This document shows, piece by piece, positions 18,558 to 27,246 of a stretch of 64,000 nt of DNA. The first letter of the stretch is position 1. Every line of letters begins with the position of its first letter. Location of the stretch: the NCBI RefSeq assembly GCF_004363045.1, contig NZ_SNYJ01000002.1, positions 248,001 through 312,000 of the forward strand. The letters are read 5' to 3'. The notes under the pieces are model-generated. The model worked only from the letters and a program-made list of their open reading frames with translations. It was not told the DNA's origin and did no database searches. Position numbers and translations under genes: made by a program. Source of the stretch: Aureibacillus halotolerans. GTDB lineage: Bacteria > Bacillota > Bacilli > Bacillales > DSM-28697.

Positions 18558-18708
18558 TGAATTTGGTGTGAAAGATTTAGGCTCACTAAATGGTACAACA
18601 TTAAATGGAGAGAAGATGGTCCCGTATAAAGTGTACAGTCTATCCAACAAGGATGTCATTGGTTTTGCCAAGGTGCACTATACATTTGAACAGGATGCTT
18701 CCGCATGA
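18558..18708 (+). pseudogene. Truncated FHA-gene 3' fragment, unit 2
   Basis: About 50 codons identical or nearly so to the last FHA codons (EFGVKDLGSLNGTTLNGEKM to the terminal FEQDASA). The rest of the gene is missing. The only ATG ahead (18517) has no ribosome binding site. The stop still overlaps the next phosphatase start. It is probably a duplication scar that carries the phosphatase's translation-initiation region, not a protein. Confidence 0.85.
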
Positions 18709-19598
18709 AGAACAGGCAATGGGATATCGGTGTCACCTCTGTAGAGGGACCTCACAAAGATATTAATGAGGACAGCGGGTTCGCCAAGGTTTTCGCGAAC
18801 AAAGGTGGTGATCCATATACAGTTGCCGTTGTTGCGGATGGCATGGGGGGCTATCGTGCAGGCGACGAGGCAAGTGAGCTCGTTGTAAATGCAGTCCATC
18901 AATGGGCAGCAGAGGAAGCGCCAACGTTGCTGGGGTTGAGCCATCCGTACAGTCATATCAGTCGCAGTTTAGACCAAAAGATGCAAAAACTTAATGACAC
19001 TCTGCTGGACTGGAGCGCGAATGGCAAGAAAGCGGGAAGCACCGTCTCGATCTTGTTTCTTCACGGAGACCACTACGTCATTAGGCATATTGGAGATAGT
19101 CGCATATATAGCTTGTCCGATGATGTCCAAGGTTCAGTGTCGCATGAGTTTACAGATGATACAACGATGCCGTTACACGCGCATGCTCCACAAGTAACGC
19201 TTGTGACGGAGGATCATTCTTGGGTGGCGAAGCAAATGAAGGAAGGTCGTCTCTCAAAAGAGGAAGCAAGGGTTCACCCAAAACGGAATGTTCTTCTCGC
19301 ATGTCTTGGAATCGAATATGGCTGCCAAACGTATCATCGGGACGGAAAAATCGAGTCGGATCAACTGTTTCTCCTGTGCAGTGATGGTTTTTATACGCAG
19401 TTTCCAGAAAGCGAAATAGAAGAGCTCATGCGTTTTAGTCGTGTGTATGAAGATGTGCAGGAAGCAAGCCGACGATTAGCTGTCCAGGCGGAACAACGAG
19501 ACACGAAGGACAACGTGACAGTAGTGATCGTCAGACCAGCAAAAAAAGCACAAGGAAGTTCATTTTGGAAAGCATTGTTCACAAAAACAAAGGAGTGA
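18705..19598 (+). CDS. PP2C-family Ser/Thr phosphatase, copy 2
   Basis: 297 residues, same length as copies 1 and 3, with all PP2C motifs retained (INEDSG, DGMGG, GDSR, LCSDGF, DNVTVV). It differs from copy 1 at a scatter of positions, mostly in 83-170. Its 5' half is closer to copy 1 and its 3' half closer to copy 3, a mosaic pattern. Without an intact upstream gene, translation would rely on the AGGA about nine bases upstream. Confidence 0.92.
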   Translation: MKNRQWDIGVTSVEGPHKDINEDSGFAKVFANKGGDPYTVAVVADGMGGYRAGDEASELVVNAVHQWAAEEAPTLLGLSHPYSHISRSLDQKMQKLNDTLLDWSANGKKAGSTVSILFLHGDHYVIRHIGDSRIYSLSDDVQGSVSHEFTDDTTMPLHAHAPQVTLVTEDHSWVAKQMKEGRLSKEEARVHPKRNVLLACLGIEYGCQTYHRDGKIESDQLFLLCSDGFYTQFPESEIEELMRFSRVYEDVQEASRRLAVQAEQRDTKDNVTVVIVRPAKKAQGSSFWKALFTKTKE

Positions 19599-19604
19599 CA
19601 TCAA

Positions 19605-20276
19605 ATGACAATCGCAAAACAAATCAATTGGAAAACAATCATGGCAGGAACAGCGTTATCAGCTATGCTCGTCCTATCGGCATGTAGTGGTGGAGGAGAA
19701 GAGGCTCCAGAGGAAGAGCCTACATCCGAACCAGGGACTACGGAAGATGCCTCTACCGAGGTGGATGATACAGATGAAGCAGGTACAGATGATAACGAGA
19801 CGCCAGATTCAGACAGTGGAGACGCTGATGAAAGTTCTGATGAACTTTCATGGGGAGAAGGAGAAACGCAACTTGAGCTCGGAGAAACTGGTGAGATCCA
19901 TTCGACCTTGGGTAAGTATGATATTACGGTTTCAAATGTTAGTTACCCAGAAACAGTAGATGGTGAGCCTATCGGCTATGAAGATGCCACTTATGTTCTA
20001 GTCGATGTTTCTATTAACAATAAAACAGAAAATGCATTGCCTGCTGAGGAAGTCTCTATTTCTGGAATAGGATCAAAGGATGATGCTGCATACAGTGAAA
20101 ATAGAACTATTTATGAGGAAATCGAAAACTTCACAGGAGAAATTCCACCAGGTGAAACAATGGAGGGTGAGGTATTATTCAGATCGACAATGGAAGATGA
20201 ATTTCAAATTCGATTTGGAAACAGTGCAGTCTCAAATGAGCTTTTTTGGAATTTCGAGGGACCTAACGCAGAATAA
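19605..20276 (+). CDS. DUF4352-like lipoprotein 3
   Basis: 223 residues. The leader is identical to lipoprotein 1 (IAKQINWKTIMAG ... LSAC), with an acidic linker and an outer domain with STLGKYDITVSNVSYPETV, VLVDVSINNKTENAL and IPPGETMEGEVLF. That domain is almost the same as in the gene at 25521 and unlike lipoprotein 1, showing that leader and outer domain are shuffled independently. Confidence 0.85.
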   Translation: MTIAKQINWKTIMAGTALSAMLVLSACSGGGEEAPEEEPTSEPGTTEDASTEVDDTDEAGTDDNETPDSDSGDADESSDELSWGEGETQLELGETGEIHSTLGKYDITVSNVSYPETVDGEPIGYEDATYVLVDVSINNKTENALPAEEVSISGIGSKDDAAYSENRTIYEEIENFTGEIPPGETMEGEVLFRSTMEDEFQIRFGNSAVSNELFWNFEGPNAE

Positions 20277-20344
20277 CAACATTAACGCCTATTGACCTGT
20301 TAAAGGAAACTATGCTTTTACTTCGACTTGAATCATGGATCATT

Positions 20345-20455
20345 TTTATTTCCAGATTATGAATGACTCGTATTCCGACGTATTACTTTGAAAGGAAACA
20401 AAACAATCTCAATAAATAAAAGTGATAGGAGATGAACAATAGCTTCTGCCTTAAT
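20345..20455 (+). pseudogene. Remnant of a lipoprotein 3' end and its terminator
   Basis: The stretch reads like the last 25 codons of a type-B lipoprotein (FQI.NDSYSDVLLW, compare FQIGNESYSNVLLW in lipoprotein 2) followed by a decayed hairpin (ATAGGAG ... CTTCTGCC). No start or body remains. Confidence 0.6.
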
Positions 20456-20547
20456 TCATTTCCTTTTACCTATTTAAGAATACGATAGCTCCATAATTTT
20501 TTCGTAAGTCCATAAAAGTAGGGAATTCAAAAATGTAGTGACATCTC

Positions 20548-21226
20548 ATGACAATCACAAAACAGATTAACTGGAAAACATTTACGACAGGTGTGGCGTT
20601 ATCCGCTATTTTGGTATTATCGGCATGTAGCGATGAGGGCAATAACGCACCAACCATCGATGGTGCAAATGATGATTCAACCCAGTCGGAGGATACGACA
20701 ACTGATACCAATCAAGGTACAGATGAGCCAACAACGGACGATGCAAGCGAAGAAGAAACGGATACTGGAGACACAGATGATAACAGTAAAGGTGGCGCAA
20801 GAGACGTTTCTAAAGGTGAAGGGACGACAGAACTAGAAATTGGAGACACCGGTGAAGTACAATCCACTTTAGGTACATTTAACGTCACGGTTAGTGAGGA
20901 CACTTTTCCAGAGACATTAGATGATATGGAACCAGAATATAGTGATGGTCTTTATGTCGTTGCAAGCGCAGCAATTGAAAATACCTCTGGCCAGCCATTA
21001 AATGCTGAAATATCACACTTTCCTAGGTAACTGACCTGGGAGGCGGCAGGACCACCACTGAGAAATTATACGACGTACAAGGAAGTTGAGCTTTTTGAAG
21101 GTGAAATTGCGCCAAGCGATACAATGAAAGGCGAATTTGCCTTTGAAACCGAGTACACAAGCACGAATTGGAAGCAATTCTTATTCCAACGTATTGCTTT
21201 GGAATGTGGAAGCACTAGAACAATGA
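20548..21226 (+). pseudogene. Frameshifted DUF4352-like lipoprotein (type B)
   Basis: The first 150 codons are intact (leader KQINWKTFTTGVALSAILVL then SAC, acidic linker, STLGTFNVTVSEDTF). Around 21010-21060 small insertions and deletions break the frame and give a stop at about 21028. Later parts matching lipoprotein 2 (EVELFEGEIAPSD, then KGEFAFETEYTS) appear in other frames up to 21226. The phosphatase copies beside it remain intact, so decay is local. Confidence 0.85.
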
Positions 21227-21388
21227 GAGTAAAAAGGGCAGGAGACGAGCAATATCTCCTGCTTAATATAAAACGATGTTTGAAAGCCAATCATTTGAAA
21301 TATAGTTGGTTATTTGGTTATAGGTGAATTTTTACATATCCTTTTTACATATGTAAGTGATTGTATGAAAAGACAAAAAACATAGAGT

Positions 21389-21545
21389 CGACGATGAATT
21401 TGGTGTGAAAGATTTAGGCTCACTAAATGGTACAACATTAAATGGGGAGAAGATGGTCCCTTATAAAGTGTACAGTCTCTCCAGCAAAGACGTCATCGGG
21501 TTCGCAAAAGTTCAATATACATTTGAACAGGATGCTTCCGCATGA
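21389..21545 (+). pseudogene. Truncated FHA-gene 3' fragment, unit 3
   Basis: Homology with the FHA gene starts at GAGTCGACGATGAATTTGG and runs to the stop that overlaps the third phosphatase start. Silent sites (for example GGTGTGAAAGATTTAGGCTC) match fragment 1 and not the parent, so both fragments share an ancestor apart from the current full-length gene. Confidence 0.85.
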
Positions 21546-22435
21546 GGAGCAGGCAATGGGATATCGGCGTCACCTCTGTAGAAGGGCCTCATAAGGACAT
21601 TAATGAGGACAACGGGTTCGCAAAGACTTTTGCGAACAAGCGTGGTGACCCATATACAGTTGCCGTTGTTGCGGATGGCATGGGGGGCTATCGTGCGGGC
21701 GACGAGGCAAGTGAGCTCGTTGTCAAAGCAGTGAACCAATGGGCCGTTGAAGAAGCCCCAACGTTGTTGGGCTTGAGTCATCCCAACAGTCACATCAGTC
21801 GCAGTTTGGATCAAATGATGCAAAAACTTAATAACACCCTGTTAGAATGGAGCGCGAATGGCAAGAAAGCCGGAAGCACCGTCTCCATTTTGTTTCTTCA
21901 TAGAGACCACTATGTCATTAGGCATATTGGCGATAGCCGCATTTACAGCTTGTCCGATGACGTCCAAGAGGCACGGGCGCATGAGTTTACAGATGATACA
22001 ACGATGCCGTTACACACGCATGCTCCACAAGTAACGCTTGTGACGGAGGATCATTCTTGGGTGGCGAAGCAAATGAAGGAAGGTCGTCTCTCAAAAGAGG
22101 AAGCAAGGGTTCACCCAAAACGGAATGTTCTTCTCGCATGTCTTGGAATCGAATATGGCTGCCAAACGTATCATCGGGACGGAAAAATCGAGTCGGATCA
22201 ACTGTTTCTCCTGTGCAGTGATGGTTTTTATACGCAGTTTCCAGAAAGCGAAATTGAAGAGCTTATGCGTTTCAGTCGTGTGTATGAAGATGTACAGGAA
22301 GCAAGCCGACGATTGGCTGTCCAGGCGGAACAACGAGACACGAAGGACAACGTAACAGTAGTGATCGTCAGACCAGCAAAAAAAGCACAAGAACGTTCAT
22401 TTTGGAAAGCATTGTTCACAAAAACAAAGGAGTGA
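21542..22435 (+). CDS. PP2C-family Ser/Thr phosphatase, copy 3
   Basis: 297 residues with every PP2C motif kept. Its N-terminal third is the most diverged of the three (for example RSRQ, DNGFAKT, NKRGD), while bases about 21980-22250 are nearly identical to copy 2. Three intact copies within 6.5 kb suggest selection for dosage or for separate partners. Confidence 0.92.
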   Translation: MRSRQWDIGVTSVEGPHKDINEDNGFAKTFANKRGDPYTVAVVADGMGGYRAGDEASELVVKAVNQWAVEEAPTLLGLSHPNSHISRSLDQMMQKLNNTLLEWSANGKKAGSTVSILFLHRDHYVIRHIGDSRIYSLSDDVQEARAHEFTDDTTMPLHTHAPQVTLVTEDHSWVAKQMKEGRLSKEEARVHPKRNVLLACLGIEYGCQTYHRDGKIESDQLFLLCSDGFYTQFPESEIEELMRFSRVYEDVQEASRRLAVQAEQRDTKDNVTVVIVRPAKKAQERSFWKALFTKTKE

Positions 22436-22441
22436 CATCAA

Positions 22442-23119
22442 ATGACAATCGCAAAACAAATCAATTGGAAAACAATTATGGCAGGAACCGCTTTATCAGC
22501 CATGCTCGTCCTATCGGCATGTAGTGGTGGAGGAGAAGACGCTCCAGAGGAAGAACCCGTGACTACAGAACCGGGAACAACGGAGGATGCAACAACTGAA
22601 GAAGAACCTGATGAAGCAACTTCGGATGACGAAAAAACTAATGAAGATACTATAGACTCAAGCAGTGATGAAAACACAGATGAGCTATCTAAAGGCGAAG
22701 GAGAACAAGAGTTAGAACTAGGTGAGACAGGAGAAATAGTTAGTTTTCTTGGCACATATGAGGTCACTATCGAAAATCCAATCTTTAAGCAAGATGTAGG
22801 CGGAGAAGACCTATCAAGTGAAGGGGGAACTTGGGTAATTGTAGATGCTACATTTAAAAATACATCTGATAAGCCATTAAACTCATACGATATTATTGAC
22901 GGATCAATCTATAACGAGGAATCAGATGTTAGGATGGAAAATGTATACTACCAAGAGGAGTATCTGGTACCTGAAGAAGAGCTTGCACCAGGAGAAGAGA
23001 TTGCCACAAAAATGATTTTTGCAACGACAAAATCAAGTGGTTACCAAGTCATTATAGGGAACGATACTTATTCAAATGTCTTAATGTGGAATATTGAAAG
23101 TCAAAACATGGCTGAATGA
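22442..23119 (+). CDS. DUF4352-like lipoprotein 5
   Basis: 225 residues. Constant leader with LSAC lipobox, a longer acidic linker (about 60 residues) and an outer domain of its own type (SFLGTYEVTIENPIF, WVIVDATFKNTSDKPL, LAPGEEIATKMIF). Directly follows phosphatase copy 3 by six bases with AAAGGAGTG. Confidence 0.84.
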   Translation: MTIAKQINWKTIMAGTALSAMLVLSACSGGGEDAPEEEPVTTEPGTTEDATTEEEPDEATSDDEKTNEDTIDSSSDENTDELSKGEGEQELELGETGEIVSFLGTYEVTIENPIFKQDVGGEDLSSEGGTWVIVDATFKNTSDKPLNSYDIIDGSIYNEESDVRMENVYYQEEYLVPEEELAPGEEIATKMIFATTKSSGYQVIIGNDTYSNVLMWNIESQNMAE

Positions 23120-23253
23120 CCAAGCTGTTTATTACTAGGGATGTCAAGATTATTTCAGAGGATGCAAGCTAATTCATTGGTTGGACAATCACCATGATGG
23201 TTAATCGGTGCTCAAAGATGAATACAAAAATACATACATAGGAGTGTTCTTAA

Positions 23254-23922
23254 ATGACAATTACAAAACAGATCAATTGGAAAACAATTATGGCAGGATC
23301 CGCTTTATCAGCCATGCTCGTCCTATTGGCATGTAGTGGTGGAGAAGAGGTTCCAGAAGAAGAATCCACAACCGAAGCAGGAACAACAGAAGATGCCTCC
23401 ACTGAAGTGAATGAAACCGATGAAGAAGATACGAATGATAACGAAGCGCCAGACTCAGACAGTGCAGAGAGTGATGAAAATTCAGATGAACTTTCATGGG
23501 GAAAAGGAGAAACAGAGCTTGAGCTCGGGGAGATTGGTGAAATCCAATCAACATTGGGGACATTTGAAGCTACGATAAGTGATGTTTCTTATCTTGATGT
23601 ATTAGATGGTGAGAACGTAGGAGAAGGCGGTGTTTATGTACTTGCAAAAGTTTCTATCACAAACACGTCGGATGATGCACTGGATGCTGGAGAAGTATCA
23701 AGAGCAGAGATTAAGAATGTAGATAGCGATGTTTCTTTGCAGAATGTCACCTATTTTGAGGAAGTCAATAATTTCGAAGGTGACATAGCGCCTGGTGAAA
23801 CAGTAGAAGGCGAGGTTTTTTCTATACAAGGCATAAGTAGTGAATTTAAGATTATCTTAGGGAATAGAGCGACTTCAAATCTACTCGTATGGACAGTCGA
23901 TGGTCCAGAATCGTCTTCATAG
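23254..23922 (+). CDS. DUF4352-like lipoprotein 6
   Basis: 222 residues. Leader as in the family, but the lipobox reads LLAC instead of LSAC. The outer domain is almost the same as in lipoprotein 1 (for example VSRAEIKNVDSDVSLQNVTY in both). It lies 134 bases after the previous gene with its own AGGAGTG. Confidence 0.84.
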   Translation: MTITKQINWKTIMAGSALSAMLVLLACSGGEEVPEEESTTEAGTTEDASTEVNETDEEDTNDNEAPDSDSAESDENSDELSWGKGETELELGEIGEIQSTLGTFEATISDVSYLDVLDGENVGEGGVYVLAKVSITNTSDDALDAGEVSRAEIKNVDSDVSLQNVTYFEEVNNFEGDIAPGETVEGEVFSIQGISSEFKIILGNRATSNLLVWTVDGPESSS

Positions 23923-24026
23923 ACAATCATCATACAGTAGAGACGCTTTCATTCCACTGGAGATCGTGAGACTGCTTAGCGTGTTTCAATGTAAGAAATG
24001 GACCTTTGGAAGGTAGGAGAGATAGA

Positions 24027-24695
24027 ATGACAATTTCAAAAATGAATTGGAAAAGTATAGCTGTAGGAACAACGCTTTTTGCCATCCTTGTCCTATCGGC
24101 ATGTAGTGGTGGAGGGGAAGACAGTCCAGAAGAGGAGCCTGTAATGGACACTGGGACAACCGAAGATGCCTCCACTGAGGTGAATGAAACCGATGAAGAA
24201 GATATGAATGATAACGAAGCGCCAGACTCAGACAGCGCAGATGCAGAAAAAGGTTCAGATGACCTTTCGTGAGGTGAAGGAGAAACAGAGCTTGAGCTAG
24301 GGGAGACGGGCGAGGTTCAATCTACTATAGGTACGTACGCGCTCACTGTGAGTGAGATCACATTTCCCAAAACGTTAGATGGCGAGAAACCAGATGGTCA
24401 AGGGATATTTATTGTTGCAGTATTAGAAATTAAAAATATGTCTGATGAGCCAATAGATGCTGAGGAAGTGGCCGATGCATGGTTAATCAATGTAAAAGAT
24501 GATATTCGTGTGGAAAACAGAAGCTACTATGAAGAAGTAAAGAACTTTGAAGGCAACATACAGCCGGGGGAATCTTTGCAAGGGGAACTTGCTTTTTATG
24601 AGCTTCCATCAGAACAATATCAAATTAAAATTGGACATAGCACGTATTCGAATGTATTGCTTTGGAATTTTATGGGTCCTAATAATGAGCAATAG
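24027..24695 (+). pseudogene. DUF4352-like lipoprotein 7 with an in-frame nonsense codon
   Basis: The frame opens at the ATG after AGGAGAG, has a divergent leader (ISKMNWKSIAVGTTLF ... LSAC) and a normal linker. It then meets TGA at 24270-24272, exactly where paralogues have the Trp codon of DELSWGEGE. The same frame continues unbroken to 24695 with a full outer domain (STIGTYALTVSEITF, IQPGESLQGELAF). A single TGG-to-TGA change explains it. The open frame downstream suggests the change is recent, or that readthrough occurs. Confidence 0.85.
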
Positions 24696-24781
24696 TAAAT
24701 TGGATATCTAAGCTATTAAGGTCCACATCAAAAATTTTTTTGTGCGACATACAGAAAAGCTAAAAAGGAGCGTTTAAATAA

Positions 24782-25465
24782 ATGACAATCGTAAAACAAA
24801 TCAACTGGAAAACAATCATGGCAGGGACCGCGTTATCAGCGATGCTTGTGCTATCGGCATGTAGTGGTGGAGGGGAAGAGACTACAGAAGAAGAGCTTTC
24901 AACGGACCCAGGTACAACGGAAGATGCCTCTACTGAGGTAGATGAAACGGCTGAAGGAAACGATGGAGATGAGGAAAGCACGGATGATGGCGATGTCTCT
25001 GAAAACTCTACTGATGAAGACGAGACAGGTCTTTCTGCACGAGGCGAAGGTGTTACAGAACTTAGTTTGGGAGAGACAGGGGAATTGGAAACAACATTAG
25101 GGACGTATAATGCATCTGTTACAAATGTAGAATTTGTTGAGACGATAGACGATAAAGAACCGGACGAAGGAGGACGCTTCTTAATTGCGGACGTCACTTT
25201 TGAAAATACGTCAGAGCAACCATTGGATTCATATGAGATCTCAAGAGCTTGGATCATTAATATGGATGATGAAAGTAACTTTGAAAGTCGAGATTATTAT
25301 ACAGAATTAGATAATTTCGAAGGCGAAATTCCACCTGGAGAAACAATGCAGGGTCAACTAGCATTCTTAACTACTGAAGGTGGTGAGAATTACCAGATAC
25401 AAATCGGTCTTGAAGTATACTCAAATGAATTGTTATGGAATTTTACTACAGCAGAAGCAGAATAG
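24782..25465 (+). CDS. DUF4352-like lipoprotein 8
   Basis: 227 residues, the longest intact member. Constant leader with LSAC, a long acidic linker ending LSARGEG where others have LSWGEG or LSKGEG, and a distinct outer domain (TTLGTYNASVTNVEF, FLIADVTFENTSEQPL, IPPGETMQGQLAF). RBS is AAAGGAG. Confidence 0.84.
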   Translation: MTIVKQINWKTIMAGTALSAMLVLSACSGGGEETTEEELSTDPGTTEDASTEVDETAEGNDGDEESTDDGDVSENSTDEDETGLSARGEGVTELSLGETGELETTLGTYNASVTNVEFVETIDDKEPDEGGRFLIADVTFENTSEQPLDSYEISRAWIINMDDESNFESRDYYTELDNFEGEIPPGETMQGQLAFLTTEGGENYQIQIGLEVYSNELLWNFTTAEAE

Positions 25466-25520
25466 GTGCTGCTAGAGTAAATGGAGGCATGTTAGTTCAT
25501 AAACAAAGGAGTGGTATCAA

Positions 25521-26177
25521 ATGCCAATCGCAAAACAGATCAATTGGAAAACAATAATGGCAGGCACGGCGTTATCAGTTATGCTCGTCCTATCGGCATG
25601 CAGTGGTGGCGGGGAAGAGTCTTTAGAAGAAGAACCTGTATCGGAACCTGCCTCCACTGATGTAGCTGAAACAGTTGAAGAGGGTACGAATGATGATGAA
25701 GCGTCAGAAGCTGTTACTGCGGAAGATGGATCAGAGGGATTGTCAAAAGGTGAGGGAGAAACACAACTTGAGTTAGGGGAGACTGGTGAAATCCATTCAA
25801 CCTTGGGGAAATATGATGTTACGGTTTCAAATGTAAGTTATCCAGAAACAGTAGACGGAGAGCCAATCGGTTACGAAGATGCTACGTATGTTCTCGTCGA
25901 CGTGTCTATCGAGAATAAAACGGATAAACCGTTACCTGCTGATGAAGTTTCTATTTCAGGAATAGGAGCAAAGGAGGATTCTGCATACAGCGAAAATAGG
26001 ACTATTTATGAGGAAATCGATAATTTCACAGGCGAAATCCCCCCTGGTGAGACAATGGAAGGTGAAGTTTTATACAGATCGACAATGGAAGATGAATTTC
26101 AAATTCGCATTGGAAACAGTGCAGTTTCCAATGAACTTTTTTGGAACTTCACAGCAGAAGATACGCTAAAATTGTAG
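25521..26177 (+). CDS. DUF4352-like lipoprotein 9
   Basis: 218 residues, last of the array. Constant leader (second residue Pro) with LSAC, shortened linker, and an outer domain nearly identical to that of lipoprotein 3 at 19605 although the linker and flanks differ. RBS is AAAGGAGTG. Confidence 0.84.
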   Translation: MPIAKQINWKTIMAGTALSVMLVLSACSGGGEESLEEEPVSEPASTDVAETVEEGTNDDEASEAVTAEDGSEGLSKGEGETQLELGETGEIHSTLGKYDVTVSNVSYPETVDGEPIGYEDATYVLVDVSIENKTDKPLPADEVSISGIGAKEDSAYSENRTIYEEIDNFTGEIPPGETMEGEVLYRSTMEDEFQIRIGNSAVSNELFWNFTAEDTLKL

Positions 26178-26421
26178 GGGATATTTGCATTAGTAACTCA
26201 ACTCTCGCACGTAAGTAAAAGTGTGGATGTACTATGTTCCTAAGGGTACAATCCGAAAGTTAACTAACTGATTACAGACAATTAAACGTGCCTTCATTGA
26301 CTAAGCAAAGTTCTTACAATTGAATGAATCGGTGATTTTCAGGTTATGTAACTGGTGTTGTCCGAGGAAATGTTAATGCACCACAGTATTGTAATTGCAC
26401 CTTCCAATGTAATACAGCTTG

Positions 26422-26510
26422 ACACGGAGCAGCCATGTGCGTGCTCAGAAAGCCTAGAAGCCAAGCATAAATGCTTGGCTCAACATGTTAGCACGCCCAA
26501 CTCTCCGTGT
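26422..26510. other. Three-tier nested palindrome (structured RNA or mobile-element relic)
   Basis: Three pairs of arms are nested around one centre: ACACGGAG with CTCCGTGT (outer, 8 bp), GCGTGCT with AGCACGC (middle, 7 bp) and AGCCAAGCAT with ATGCTTGGCT (inner, 10 bp, 2-base loop). They are separated by unpaired bulges. It lies between the lipoprotein array and the abrB-like gene. The remaining bases 26178-26556 show no supported gene. A 61-codon open frame crosses the palindrome but has no binding site. Confidence 0.6.
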
Positions 26511-26556
26511 AAAGTTGCAACGAAATATTGGCGTGAATAGATATACATGTATAAAA

Positions 26557-26739
26557 TTATGCAAGGTTTGTTTTGCTTTCATGTTCAGGTGCTTTTGTTT
26601 TTTGAATGACGATAAGTAAGCCCATTTGTTTTATCTCTAAAAAATCCCCTTCTTTTATTCCAATCTCATCTCTGAGCTTTTTAGGAATGCTAAAGCGACC
26701 TAGTGAATCACACGAACGCAAATCATCTATGCTTTTCAT
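26557..26739 (-). CDS. AbrB/SpoVT-type swapped-hairpin DNA-binding protein
   Basis: 60 residues. The N-terminal half (SLGRFSIPKKLRDEIGIKEG followed by DFLEI) is a typical AbrB-like swapped-hairpin domain. There is almost no C-terminal region. Such proteins act as dimeric or tetrameric transition-state regulators or antitoxins. No toxin gene is adjacent. RBS AAAGGAAG lies seven bases before the ATG. Being next to the lipoprotein array it could regulate it, but that is only a guess from position. Confidence 0.82.
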   Translation of the reverse strand: MKSIDDLRSCDSLGRFSIPKKLRDEIGIKEGDFLEIKQMGLLIVIQKTKAPEHESKTNLA

Positions 26740-26941
26740 AAGAACTTCCTTTCGGATGAATGATCTGAATAATTTAAATTTATTCTTTCTACCTTTTGTC
26801 TAAGCTTAGAGTACCCTAAACCTAAATATAGCTAACACATCTATCTTACCAGAAAAAAATGCATCCATGTTTTTTAGAAAGGCATTTCTGTATGAAGCAC
26901 TCCTTCTTAAAATCTTTAATACTCGTCGCGAAGTGAAGTAA

Positions 26942-27241
26942 TCCAATATATTCTATTTTCGATTTGACATTGATGGATGGTAAGGGAAGTCGGGCAATGG
27001 AACCTTAGCTGAGGAGTATGACATCTTTTTGATGGGGACACATGAGAATTCACCGACAGAAAACCTAAGTATGGAAATGGCAACACTTGGCTCTACGTCT
27101 GAGTTCCAACAACAGCTAAATGAACCAACGGACCTGATCACTAACGAAGCATGGTCAAGTCATTCGCAATCGATGGTATATTTTCACGCAAATTGTGGTG
27201 TAAAAAGCCTCATATGTAATAAGAATCAGCGCCGTAGATAA
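26942..27241 (+). pseudogene. Possible gene remnant of unknown family
   Basis: One frame is open for about 85 codons with protein-like composition after an in-frame stop near 26981 (FYFRFDIDGW, stop, GKSGNGTLAEEYDIFLMG). There is no start codon with a binding site. I cannot name the family. Bases 26740-26941 show nothing further. Confidence 0.2.
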
Positions 27242-27246
27242 ACCCT

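Larger units (their letters stand above)
15780..23119 (+). repeat. Three tandem units: FHA 3' end - PP2C - lipoprotein gene(s)
   Basis: Unit 1 runs about 15780-18556, unit 2 about 18557-21388, and unit 3 starts at about 21389 and carries into the lipoprotein array. Each begins inside FHA coding sequence at nearly the same codon (DEFGVKDLG), continues through an intact PP2C gene and then a lipoprotein gene led by the same signal sequence. The period is about 2.8 kb (PP2C starts at 15936, 18705 and 21542). Boundaries were placed by eye. Confidence 0.9.

Noticed and set aside
26355-26540. 61-codon open frame across the nested palindrome
   Set aside because: No ribosome binding site; the palindrome explains the sequence better than coding does.
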